A stretch of 64,000 bases of DNA from Bacillota bacterium (lineage in GTDB: Bacteria > Bacillota > Clostridia > Christensenellales > UMGS416), in NCBI GenBank assembly GCA_023435705.1, contig JAEYRH010000009.1, positions 1 to 64,000 of the forward strand. Reading direction: 5' to 3'. Positions 40,495-49,228 of the stretch are shown here, piece after piece. Position 1 is the stretch's first letter. The number at the start of each line of letters is the position of its first letter. A program made the translations under genes and the position numbers. Below the pieces are notes generated by a model. It did no database searches. It was not told where the DNA came from and saw only the letters and a program-made list of their open reading frames with translations.

Positions 40495-43400
40495 TTAGTT
40501 TTCTCGAGTCTTCTTTTTCTTCTGTTTCGCCAGCACCACCAGCAACACCACCAGCAAGATCACCAACCCGCCCATGCCAATGATCAGCCACAGCGGCAGC
40601 ACTGCCTTTGGCTGCTCTGCGGCAATGATCGCGTATTTGCTGAAGTGGTCCACCGTGAAGAACAGCATGCCGCCGGATTCGGCTGTCTCAAAGCGTGTCA
40701 CGGTGCCGTCGTCGTTGATGCGCACGATCGCAAGCTTGCGGCCCATCAGGCTTTCGGGCACCGGCACGCCCACGCGCACCGGCGCGTTGGGTTGTATCTT
40801 CTGCTTGTCCATCAGCAGATAGATGTCAAACAGCTGCACAATCTCCATGTCACTGCCTTCGGCCTGCTTCACAGCCTCAGCATCCTTCGTGACGGTCTTG
40901 ACTTCCTCCACGACCAGCCGCACCGTGGATTGCTGTGGCAGCGCCGCCGGATCAGCGATCAGCACCGTGCCGCCCTGAGTGGCATCGGCGGGGTCGGCAG
41001 GTTTGGTCTCGTCGCCGCTGTGCAGCACCACCATGCCCTGTTTGGCCAGAATGATGCAGAACACGGTCTTGTCCTTGCTCACCGTGATTGTGCCGGAGGC
41101 GGTGATGCAGCCCTCCGCCTCAGCGGTGTAGGAATAGGTGCCGGGGGAGAGGTCCGCCCTCACTAAGCCGGTTCCGTCCGCCGCATGGGGGATGCCCTCC
41201 AGCGTGACGATGGCGCCGGCTAGCTGCGATTGCCCGTCGGTCACCGAGATCGTGACATTGATGGCGTCCACCGGGGCCAGTGTGGGCTCGGTGGTGGGTG
41301 CCGTGGTGGGGGCAGCCGTGGCAGTGGGCGAAGCGGTGGCGGTAGCCACTGCTGTTTGTGTGGCTGCCGGTGTCGGTGTGGGCGCTACTGTGGGCTCCAG
41401 GGTGGCCGTTGCCGTGGGAGCCGGCCCCAGCAGCACGGTGATACCATAGGTGCGGGTGCTTGTGCCGTTTTCGGCGGTCACTTTCACCGACCACTTGCCG
41501 GCCTCGGAGTCAAACGCCCAGTCACCCATCGTGGCGTCCGGGTCGGTGGTTTCGGCGGTGAAGCTGATCGCAGACAGATCTGTGCCGTAGGGCACGGTGA
41601 GCGTATAGGAGGTCACCAGCGGGTTGAAGCCTGCCAGCTCCTCACCATCCATCCAGATGGCCGACAGCGTGGCGTTGGCGCTGGGCAGCACGATGATGGC
41701 GACCGCATAGGTCTTCTTGGTGACACCGTCTCCTGCAGTCACAGTGACCGACCATTTCTGACCGGCGGCGCTATAGGCCCAGGCGCTCTGTGTGGCCGTG
41801 GGGTTCGCCGCCTGCGAGGTGAGCGTGAGGCTGGCGGGGTTGGTGCCGTTGGCCACGTTCACAGTATAGTTCAGGGTGCCTGGCGCAAAGCCCGGGATCG
41901 CCGTGCCGTTCACGCGGATCACCGACAATGTGGCATCGGTGCTGGGCAGCACGGTGACTGTGACGGTGTAGGTGAGCGTCGTCGTGCCATCCTCCGCGGT
42001 CACGGCGACGGACCACTTCTTCGTGCCGCTGTCATAGGCCCATGTGCCTACCGAAGCCGCCGGGTCGGTGGCCGTGGCTGAAAGCGCCAGCGCCGCCGGG
42101 TTGGTGCCATAAGGCAAGGTGACCACATAGTCACGGGTGGCGGGTGTGAAGCCTGCCAAATCCGTGCCGCCCACCTTGATCGCTGAGAGTGTGGCGTCGT
42201 TGTTGGCAGGCTGTGTGATATGCACCGTATAGGTGAGCGTGGTCGTGCCGTCCTCGGCGGTCACGGTGACCGACCAGGTCTTGGTGGTGGCGTTGTAGGC
42301 CCAGGCGCTCTGCGTGGCCATGTGGTCGTGGGTTTCGCTGGTAAGGGCCAGCGCGGAGAAGTCGGTGCCCCGTGCTGCTTCATGGGTGTAGGCCAGTGTG
42401 GCGGGGTCAAAGCCCGGCAGCGTGGATCCGCCCACAGAGATGCTCTTCAGAGCAGCGTCGGTGCTGGGCAGCTCGTTCACCGCTACGGTGTAGGTCTTGG
42501 TGGTCGTGCCGTTCTCAGCGGTCACGGTGACTGACCAGCTTTTTATTCCGGCATAATAGATCCAGGCGCTCTGGGTGGCCATGTGGTCATTGGCTTCACT
42601 GGCGAACACCAACGCGGTGATGTCAGTGCCATGGGCAACATCCAGCGTGTAACTCAGAGTGGCTGGGCTAAACCCTGCAAGCGCCGATCCCCCCACCGTA
42701 ATGCTCTTCAGGGTAGCATCTGCGCTAGGCAGCTCGTTGACCGTTACTGCATAGCCCTTGGTGGTGGTGCCATCTTCGGCAGTCACGGAGACGGACCACG
42801 TTCTCGTGCCGCTTGTATAATTCCATGCAGTTTGGGTGGCCATGTGGTCATGCACAGTGCTGGCGAACACCAGCGCGGCGATGTCGGTGCCGTGGGGCAC
42901 GTCCAGCATGTAATACAATGTGGCGGGGTCAAAGCCCGGCAGAGCAGAGCCGCCCACGGTGATGGCCGAAAGGGTGGCATCAGTGCCGGGCAGCTCGTTG
43001 ACGGTGACGGTATAAACTTTTGTCGTGGTGCCGTCCTCAGCGGTCACGGTGACGGCCCATTTCTTTTGCGCGGCGTTGTAGCTCCAGCTCCCCAGGCTGG
43101 CGTTGGGGTCGGTTGCTGTGCCGGCGAGCACCAGCGCCGCGATGTCTGTGCCGTGTGTGACATCAAGTGTGTAATTCAAAGTGCCGGAGGCAAAGCCAGC
43201 CAAAGGCGAGCCGCCAACCGTGATGGAGGAAAGAGACGCATCATTGTCCGGCAGTTCGTTCACGGTCACGCTATAGGTCTTGGTGGTCGTGCCGTCTTCT
43301 GCGGTCACGGTCACGGACCACTTTTTCTGGGCGGCGTTGTAACTCCAGCTGCCCTGGCTGGCGTTGGGGTCGGAAAGTGTGCTTGCGAACACGAGCGCGG

Positions 43401-46269
43401 CAATATTTGTGCCATGCACGACATCCAGCGTGTAGCTCAATGTGCCGGAGGCAAAGCCTGCAAGCGGCGCGCCGCCCACGGTGATGGCGGAAAGCGTGGC
43501 ATTGTTATCAGGCAATACGTTGATGGTAACGGTGTAGGTCTTGGTGGTGGTGCCATCCTCGGCGGTCACCGTGACAGACCATTTCTTCGTGCCTGCGTTA
43601 TAGCTCCAGGATCCCTGCGTGGCCATGTGGTCGTGCACGGTGCTGGCAAGCACCATTGCCGATGGATCGGTGCCATGGGGCACGTCAAGCGTGTAGCTCA
43701 AGGTGCCGGAGGCAAAACCCGCCAGCGGCACACCACCCACGGTGATTTGCGACAGCGTGGCATCAGTGCTGGGCGCTTCGCTCACATTCACGGTGTAAGT
43801 CTGCGTGTTGCCGGCCTCTGCGGTCACGGTCACGGTCCATTTGCGCTCCGTGGCATTATAGGTCCAGCTGCCCTGCGTGGAGGTGCTGCTGTTGACTGCG
43901 GAGGCAAATGCCAGCGTTGAAAGGTTGGTGCCGTGTGGCGCGGCGTAGTTGTAGGTATAGGTCGTGGGGGAGAATCCAGCCAGCGGCGAGCCGCCCACGG
44001 TGATTTGCGAGAGCTTGGCATCGTCGCTTTGAAACATCAGGGCCAGATAGGGCTTGTTGGTGGCGTTTGTGGGTGAGAAGAACGCAATGTCCTGGTCATC
44101 TGCTGCTGTGATTCCCGCAAAGTAGAAAGTGATGGTCTTGTCCACATTTGTAAAATGGTTTTTGACATAGTTTGTCACAGGGATCGAATACCAACCTTCA
44201 GGCATTCCGGTGATGCCGGACTGGATTGGCGTGGCATCCCAGGAGGCAGGCCCGCTGCTGCTGTCCCATCCGTCGTGGTTGGAGCCAAACAGGTTGAACG
44301 CCCCGTTGGCGCCCATGCTATCGGCTCTGCTCACATAGAAATAAAGCGTCGCGCTGGTCAACGTACCGGAATGGGAGGATAGATCAAACTTCAACGCCGC
44401 GTTTTCCTGTGCGCCGCCATACCAGCCGGCATAGAGAATCGTGCCGCTGCCATAGGTATCATAACCAAGGTTGGCCTCTTGAGTGGCCATGCCTGCCGGC
44501 AGGGCTCTTGTGACCGTGAGCGTATAGGTGAGGGTGTCGCCGTTTTGGGCTGTGACCGCAATGCTCACGGCATTGCTTCCGTAATCGAGCGCGATGTTTT
44601 TAGCAGCGCCGCTGGCCTGGGCCGCGCCGCCGATCTTCAGAGTGGACAGGCCGCTCTGCACTGTGGCGGTGACATCCACCGAGCTCACGGCGGAGCCCAC
44701 CGACGCGGTGTAGGAAAGTGTTGCCGGAGCAAAGCTCGGGCTCAATGTGGTGCCGGAGACCGTCAGAGCCGAAAGGGTGTTTACCGTGTTGCCCACCGTG
44801 ACGGTCACGGTGTTGGAATAATAGGTGTTGGAACCGTATACCATTTTAAGTTTGAAGGAATATTGCGCCGCGTTCGTGAGGCCGGTGACCGTGGCGGTAG
44901 TGCTGGCGGCGGTCAGGGAAAGACCCGCCACCGTGGTGAACTCGCCGCCGGTCGATTGCATCAGCTCCACTGTGTCTGCACCGGTGGCTGCCGAGAAGGT
45001 GAAGTCCACCTTTCCGCTGCCAGCCGTGGCGGCCAGGTCCAGGATGCTGAGGTGCGGCGTGGCGGTGATCTCATCGGAGGCCGGGCCTTCCTCAGTGTTG
45101 TGCAGCGCTTTCACGGCGATATACAGGGTGGTGCCGTTTGCAAGGCCCGTCAGAGTTTTGCTTGTGCCCGATACGGCGACCGGGGCGCCATATGTGCCTG
45201 CTGATGTGCCCACATACAGGTTGTATCCGGAGGCCCGGGCGGCGGCGTTCCAGGTGATGGCAAGCTGGCCGTCAGACTCCACGGCAGTCACGCCGGTGGG
45301 CTTGGCCGGGGCTGTGATGTGTTTGGGATAGCCGGAGCCTTCGCTGATCTTCCAGATGTTTGTAAAATTCCAGCCCTGGCCCTCAAAGGTGGCCCGTTGC
45401 TTCATCGCGGCATCACTGGCTGAAATCGCACCGGCATTGTTGCTGTCGCCGCCGATGGCCCAGGTTGCCGCTGTGGAAAGATATACATTGCCCGCATAGG
45501 TGCCTTGCCAGTTGTTACCCACGATGCCGCCCTTGGTGGTGGCCGCGCCGGACAGCGATCCGGCGAAGTAGTTGCGCTGCACCTCAGCATTGGCATAGCA
45601 TACATAAGCTGCAATGCCGCCCATGTTGCCATTGGCGGTGGCGTTTGATATGGCGGCGGTGCTGGCGCAATCGAATATGTCGCCGTAATTTTGACCCGCA
45701 ATACCGGCCGCATAGGGGGAAAATGACGCTCCCGCCGCTGAGATCGTGCCGCTGACCGAGCAGTTGCGGATGACCGCCGAGCCGGTGTTGGCCACGATGC
45801 CCGCTGCCATCATATAGTTTGCGGTGCTGTTGTTGGTGATGGATGCGTTTTCCAAAATGACATTCTCTATCACGCAATTGTCAGCCGCATATTCAAATAA
45901 GGCTGCACAGAATTGGTTCGTGTTGATTGCCAGATTGCTGATTTTAAACCGCTGGCCATCATAGGTGCCATTGAATGGGTCGCCGATAGCCGTGGCGGAA
46001 CCGTTGCCGATCGGGTCAAACGCGATCCCGGCCATGTCAATATCAGCCGTCTGGCGGAAATGTTTCGCGCGGACAGCAGTGTAATTCTCGCTGATCCACT
46101 CCAGTTCGGCTGGCTCGTCAATGAGATAGGGGTCCTCAATTGTGCCGGTGCCGCTGTCCGGTGCGCTGCCCACGGCCAGCACGGGGGCGCCGGCCATCGG
46201 GAACGACAGTGTGGAGAGGATGAACACAAAGCAGAGTGCAAGGGCTTTCCATTTGATGCTACGAATCAT
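40495..46269 (-). CDS. Giant cell-surface protein with tandem cadherin-like domains
   Basis: Membrane-anchored surface protein of 1924 residues. A signal peptide (about 1-33) is followed by GLUG-type repeats (about 45-315), two FN3 domains (about 320-490, LAITWNAAARASGYNLYVG) and a first cadherin-like sandwich. A DNRLRE-type domain follows (about 590-735, ATQEANLGYDTYGSGTILYA), then ten more sandwiches of about 87 residues, each opening like TDATLSAITVGGSALPGF. The C-terminal part has a Thr/Ala/Pro stalk, a PEGA/carboxypeptidase-regulatory-like domain, a further beta domain, and a helix LPLWLIIGMGGLVILLVVLL with a Lys-rich cytoplasmic tail. There is no LPXTG motif. The start follows AGGGGAAC. 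Probable adhesin or polysaccharide-binding stalk. Confidence 0.93.
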   Translation of the reverse strand: MIRSIKWKALALCFVFILSTLSFPMAGAPVLAVGSAPDSGTGTIEDPYLIDEPAELEWISENYTAVRAKHFRQTADIDMAGIAFDPIGNGSATAIGDPFNGTYDGQRFKISNLAINTNQFCAALFEYAADNCVIENVILENASITNNSTANYMMAAGIVANTGSAVIRNCSVSGTISAAGASFSPYAAGIAGQNYGDIFDCASTAAISNATANGNMGGIAAYVCYANAEVQRNYFAGSLSGAATTKGGIVGNNWQGTYAGNVYLSTAATWAIGGDSNNAGAISASDAAMKQRATFEGQGWNFTNIWKISEGSGYPKHITAPAKPTGVTAVESDGQLAITWNAAARASGYNLYVGTSAGTYGAPVAVSGTSKTLTGLANGTTLYIAVKALHNTEEGPASDEITATPHLSILDLAATAGSGKVDFTFSAATGADTVELMQSTGGEFTTVAGLSLTAASTTATVTGLTNAAQYSFKLKMVYGSNTYYSNTVTVTVGNTVNTLSALTVSGTTLSPSFAPATLSYTASVGSAVSSVDVTATVQSGLSTLKIGGAAQASGAAKNIALDYGSNAVSIAVTAQNGDTLTYTLTVTRALPAGMATQEANLGYDTYGSGTILYAGWYGGAQENAALKFDLSSHSGTLTSATLYFYVSRADSMGANGAFNLFGSNHDGWDSSSGPASWDATPIQSGITGMPEGWYSIPVTNYVKNHFTNVDKTITFYFAGITAADDQDIAFFSPTNATNKPYLALMFQSDDAKLSQITVGGSPLAGFSPTTYTYNYAAPHGTNLSTLAFASAVNSSTSTQGSWTYNATERKWTVTVTAEAGNTQTYTVNVSEAPSTDATLSQITVGGVPLAGFASGTLSYTLDVPHGTDPSAMVLASTVHDHMATQGSWSYNAGTKKWSVTVTAEDGTTTKTYTVTINVLPDNNATLSAITVGGAPLAGFASGTLSYTLDVVHGTNIAALVFASTLSDPNASQGSWSYNAAQKKWSVTVTAEDGTTTKTYSVTVNELPDNDASLSSITVGGSPLAGFASGTLNYTLDVTHGTDIAALVLAGTATDPNASLGSWSYNAAQKKWAVTVTAEDGTTTKVYTVTVNELPGTDATLSAITVGGSALPGFDPATLYYMLDVPHGTDIAALVFASTVHDHMATQTAWNYTSGTRTWSVSVTAEDGTTTKGYAVTVNELPSADATLKSITVGGSALAGFSPATLSYTLDVAHGTDITALVFASEANDHMATQSAWIYYAGIKSWSVTVTAENGTTTKTYTVAVNELPSTDAALKSISVGGSTLPGFDPATLAYTHEAARGTDFSALALTSETHDHMATQSAWAYNATTKTWSVTVTAEDGTTTLTYTVHITQPANNDATLSAIKVGGTDLAGFTPATRDYVVTLPYGTNPAALALSATATDPAASVGTWAYDSGTKKWSVAVTAEDGTTTLTYTVTVTVLPSTDATLSVIRVNGTAIPGFAPGTLNYTVNVANGTNPASLTLTSQAANPTATQSAWAYSAAGQKWSVTVTAGDGVTKKTYAVAIIVLPSANATLSAIWMDGEELAGFNPLVTSYTLTVPYGTDLSAISFTAETTDPDATMGDWAFDSEAGKWSVKVTAENGTSTRTYGITVLLGPAPTATATLEPTVAPTPTPAATQTAVATATASPTATAAPTTAPTTEPTLAPVDAINVTISVTDGQSQLAGAIVTLEGIPHAADGTGLVRADLSPGTYSYTAEAEGCITASGTITVSKDKTVFCIILAKQGMVVLHSGDETKPADPADATQGGTVLIADPAALPQQSTVRLVVEEVKTVTKDAEAVKQAEGSDMEIVQLFDIYLLMDKQKIQPNAPVRVGVPVPESLMGRKLAIVRINDDGTVTRFETAESGGMLFFTVDHFSKYAIIAAEQPKAVLPLWLIIGMGGLVILLVVLLVVLAKQKKKKTREN
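41450..44050 (-). repeat. Tandem array of ten ~261-bp coding repeats
   Basis: Ten head-to-tail units of roughly 260 bp encode the cadherin-like sandwiches. Words such as GCGGTCACGGTGAC and GGTCTTGGTGGTCGTGCC recur at that spacing. The central units are the most alike, the outer ones more diverged, as expected from unequal crossing-over. Confidence 0.85.
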
Positions 46270-46351
46270 AACGTTCCCCTGATATCATTGGGCTGCATGC
46301 CCTGGTTGCTACAAATCCCGGCATGTCGTCCAATTCATAATTTGTTATCTA

Positions 46352-46380
46352 ATTATACAATTTTTGCCAAAATATGTACA
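46352..46380 (-). promoter_or_regulatory. Promoter of the giant surface protein
   Basis: On the minus strand TGTACA (46375-46380), 17 nt, then perfect TATAAT (46352-46357), in an AT-rich stretch about 85 bp before the start codon. Confidence 0.55.
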
Positions 46381-46411
46381 GAAAATATGGCTCTTTGCAA
46401 TGGGTGCGGGC

Positions 46412-47104
46412 CTACTCATCGGCAAACCGATACCCAACGCCGATCTCGGTTAATATGAACCGCGGTTTGGCGATGTCCTTTTCGATCTTGCGGCGCAGAT
46501 TGGCCATAAATACCCGGATTGTTTTCGCGTCGCCACTCTCCCCATATCCCCAGATCTCCCTGACGATATAGTTGTGGGTCAGCACCTTCCCCTTATTGGC
46601 GATCATCAGCAACAGCAACTTGTATTCCATCGGCGTCAGGTGCACTTCGGCATCGTCCACAAGCACCCTGCGTTTTTCATAATCCACCCACAGATAATCA
46701 CAGCGGAAATCTGAACCTGCCGGTGCAGGCTGCTGCTGAAGTTTTCGCTTGACCACGCGGATCCTCGCCAGCAGCTCGCCCATATAAAAAGGCTTGGTGA
46801 TATAATCTTCCGCTCCCAGATCCAGTGCCTCAATTTTTTCCTTTTCCTGCCCCCTTGCCGAAACCACAAGGATCGGTGTCGCGCAGTGGCTGCGGATCTC
46901 TCGGATCACCTCCAGGCCGTCTCTGTCCGGCAACCCGAGATCAAGCAGCACCACATCGGGGCGGTTGGCAGAAAACAAAAACAAACCCTCGCTGGCGCTT
47001 TCGGCAACCGTGGCCTTATGGCCCTCGTTTTTCAACGAGACCGCCAGGAAGTTTGAGATATACCTGTCATCTTCAATCACCAGGATGTTCAGCTCATCAA
47101 CCAT
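46412..47104 (-). CDS. KdpE-like response regulator
   Basis: OmpR-family regulator of 230 residues. The receiver domain has Glu11-Asp12-Asp13 and phosphoacceptor Asp55 (VVLLDLGLPDRDG), with the Lys in YITKPFYMGEL; the winged helix covers about 130-228 (LTPMEYKLLLLMIANKGKVL, REIWGYGESGDAKTIRVFMA). This C-terminal signature is typical of KdpE. ATG 47104 is chosen with GGAGG upstream; an opening to 47296 overlaps the kinase gene too far. It overlaps the KdpD-like kinase gene by 8 nt and is last in the potassium operon. No kdpFABC genes are in the window, so it may regulate the ktr genes. Confidence 0.93.
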   Translation of the reverse strand: MVDELNILVIEDDRYISNFLAVSLKNEGHKATVAESASEGLFLFSANRPDVVLLDLGLPDRDGLEVIREIRSHCATPILVVSARGQEKEKIEALDLGAEDYITKPFYMGELLARIRVVKRKLQQQPAPAGSDFRCDYLWVDYEKRRVLVDDAEVHLTPMEYKLLLLMIANKGKVLTHNYIVREIWGYGESGDAKTIRVFMANLRRKIEKDIAKPRFILTEIGVGYRFADE

Positions 47105-48527
47105 CTCCGCCCACCTCCATCGGCACGGTGAAGGCAATGCGCGCGCCCCCTTCGGGCCGGTTTTCTGCCCAGATCCTGCCGCCATGCCCTTCCACAACTG
47201 CCTTGCAAATGGCCAGGCCAAACCCCATGCCGCGTTTGCCATCCACCACGCGGCTGCTGCTGGTGACAAACCGGTCAAAAAGAGTGTCCCGCACATCCTC
47301 GCTGATGCCTTCGCCGTCGTCGCTCACCTCAAACACCGCCTCATTGCCTGAGCCGCGCACGGCGAGGCTGATGCTTCCGCCGGTCTTGGTGTGTTTGACG
47401 GCATTGTCCAGCAAATTGGTGAGCACCTGCACAATGAGCTTTCCATCCATGGGCAGGGAGATCACCTGCTCCGGCAGCGAAACCGAAAGGCGCCTGTTCT
47501 GGAGGATGCGGGCCATGTGTGAGAGAGCTTCGTGCACCACATCATCCACCACCTCATCCTCCTTGTGAAGCATGAGCTGCCCTTCGCCGATGCGCGTCAT
47601 GTTCAGTATGTTTTCCACCAGATTGGCCAGCCATATCATTTCCTCGCTGATGTCAGACGCCAGTCGTTTCTGCTCATCCCTGGGGATCCTGTCAAAATTG
47701 TCAGCCAGAAGGGCGCTGGCGCCGGTGAGCGCTGTGAGCGGTGTGCGCAGATCATGGGCGACGGACCGAAGCAGTGTGCCGCGAAGGCGCTCCCGCTCCA
47801 TTGCCACGCGGATTTCCTCCCGCTCGATGTAGTTGTATTCCCTGGCCAAAGCAGCTCCCAGCTGGGCTGCGACGGCCTTGGCGACCAACTCCTGCTGAAA
47901 GGTCAGATCTTCCCGGGCGCAGGGAAGCGTAATGGATCCGATCTGCTTTGTGACTCCCTGTATGGGGATTGAGAACCCTTCCCCACCGGATGGGGCGTAA
48001 TCTTCGGCATGATACCGTTGCTCATCACCGTCCAGGGTGATGAGGCTGGAAAGCCCCGTGTTGTCATGGACATATTTGATGCCCCGCAGGATGATGTTTC
48101 GTTTTCCGGTCACGTGTAAAAAACCCTCAGCCACTTCATAAAGCAGCCGCGCGGTGAGCTCGTTTCGGTGCGAAATGCTCATCTGCTTTTGCAGCCGCGA
48201 GGTGATTGTGCCTGTGATGATGGCGGTGATGAAGAAAAAGAGCAGCAGCATGATGTCTACGGCGCTGCGGATGATGAGTGTGAATCGGGGCTCGGTGAAG
48301 AAGAAGTTGAACAGTATCACGCTGGCGGCGGAAGCGGCAAGGCCATACAGATACCCATTGGTCAGTACGGTTACAAACAGCACGCCCAACAAAAACACCA
48401 TGATGATGCTTTCCTTGCCGACGCCGAAGCTGGTGAGCGCCAAGGATGCCAACGTGCAAAAAGCCAGGATCAGCAGTGCCTTGAGTGTGGAGGCGATCAC
48501 CTTCCCAATGGCTTTCTTCCGCGTCAT
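47097..48527 (-). CDS. Short KdpD-like histidine kinase
   Basis: Kinase of 476 residues. It has the KdpD membrane module (DUF4118, four helices within about 12-105), a GAF-like region (about 125-235), HisKA with His258 (SVAHDLRTPLTALTGASALL) and the ATPase domain (NLLDNAVKHTK, VSDDGEGISEDVRDTLF, GMGFGLAICKAVVEGHGG). E. coli KdpD has an extra 390 or so N-terminal residues (KdpD and USP domains that bind nucleotides and c-di-AMP); these are missing here and the protein begins right at the first helix. It pairs with the KdpE-like regulator (8-nt overlap). Linked ktr genes point to potassium or turgor sensing. Confidence 0.92.
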   Translation of the reverse strand: MTRKKAIGKVIASTLKALLILAFCTLASLALTSFGVGKESIIMVFLLGVLFVTVLTNGYLYGLAASAASVILFNFFFTEPRFTLIIRSAVDIMLLLFFFITAIITGTITSRLQKQMSISHRNELTARLLYEVAEGFLHVTGKRNIILRGIKYVHDNTGLSSLITLDGDEQRYHAEDYAPSGGEGFSIPIQGVTKQIGSITLPCAREDLTFQQELVAKAVAAQLGAALAREYNYIEREEIRVAMERERLRGTLLRSVAHDLRTPLTALTGASALLADNFDRIPRDEQKRLASDISEEMIWLANLVENILNMTRIGEGQLMLHKEDEVVDDVVHEALSHMARILQNRRLSVSLPEQVISLPMDGKLIVQVLTNLLDNAVKHTKTGGSISLAVRGSGNEAVFEVSDDGEGISEDVRDTLFDRFVTSSSRVVDGKRGMGFGLAICKAVVEGHGGRIWAENRPEGGARIAFTVPMEVGGDG

Positions 48528-48566
48528 GCCAAGCTCACCGCCTTTTAATCCAGTGTATCACGGCAG

Positions 48567-49217
48567 CTACTTCATCGCCAGTATGCGCGCGCAGTCTTTG
48601 CTGTGTCCGGAGATGATCAGGTGCTCATCTTTGGTAAACAGATAATCCGAATTTGCCATCGGCTCAATGGCACCGTTTCGTTTCACCGCAATGATGTTGA
48701 TGTTGTATTTGGACCGCACGGCGATCTGCCGGATGCTCTTGCCCAGCCAGCTGTCCGGGGCGGAGATTTCTGAAATGGAAAAATCGTTTGCCAGTTCAAT
48801 ATAGTCAAACGAATTGCGGGAGCTGTATTTCTTTGCGGCCCGCAGCGCCACATCGCGCTCCGGATAAATCACATCGTCTGCTCCGTTGCGCAGCAGGAAT
48901 TTCTCATCGATATCCCGGTCAGCCTTGGATACCACATGCTTTGCACCCTGCTCCTTGAGCAGCGACGTGATCTCCAGTGATGCCTGGAAGTTGGTGCCGA
49001 TGCACACAAAGCACACGTCAAAATTGCCGATGCCCAGGGAGCGGAGCAGCTTCACATCGGTGCAGTCCCCGATGTGGGCCCTTGTGACCAATGGCAGCAA
49101 ATCGCTCATCCGGTCTTCCTGCCTGTCTACAATCATCACTTCGTTTCCAAGCTCGAGCAGCTTGGTGGCAAGATGCTTGCCAAATCGTCCGATTCCGATC
49201 ACCAGCATGGTCTTCAT
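48567..49217 (-). CDS. ktrA: KtrA/TrkA potassium uptake regulatory subunit
   Basis: Cytoplasmic RCK protein of 216 residues. The N-terminal Rossmann domain has the nucleotide loop VIGIGRFGKHLATKLLELG and an acidic end of beta-2 (VMIVDRQEDR); the C-terminal RCK_C domain (about 135-216) binds small ligands in relatives (c-di-AMP in Firmicutes). It forms the gating ring on KtrB. The start has GGGAG about 9 nt ahead. Encoded 11 nt after ktrB in a five-gene minus-strand operon. Confidence 0.95.
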   Translation of the reverse strand: MKTMLVIGIGRFGKHLATKLLELGNEVMIVDRQEDRMSDLLPLVTRAHIGDCTDVKLLRSLGIGNFDVCFVCIGTNFQASLEITSLLKEQGAKHVVSKADRDIDEKFLLRNGADDVIYPERDVALRAAKKYSSRNSFDYIELANDFSISEISAPDSWLGKSIRQIAVRSKYNINIIAVKRNGAIEPMANSDYLFTKDEHLIISGHSKDCARILAMK

Positions 49218-49228
49218 ATTGGGTCTCC

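Noticed and set aside
42583..43920. 445-codon plus-strand open frame
   Set aside because: It is the antisense shadow of the tandem cadherin-like repeats and shows only Gly/His/Cys-rich repetition.
41450..44050. Regular repeats as a CRISPR or satellite array
   Set aside because: The period is about 261 bp, in frame, and encodes cadherin-like domains; no short identical repeats with unique spacers.
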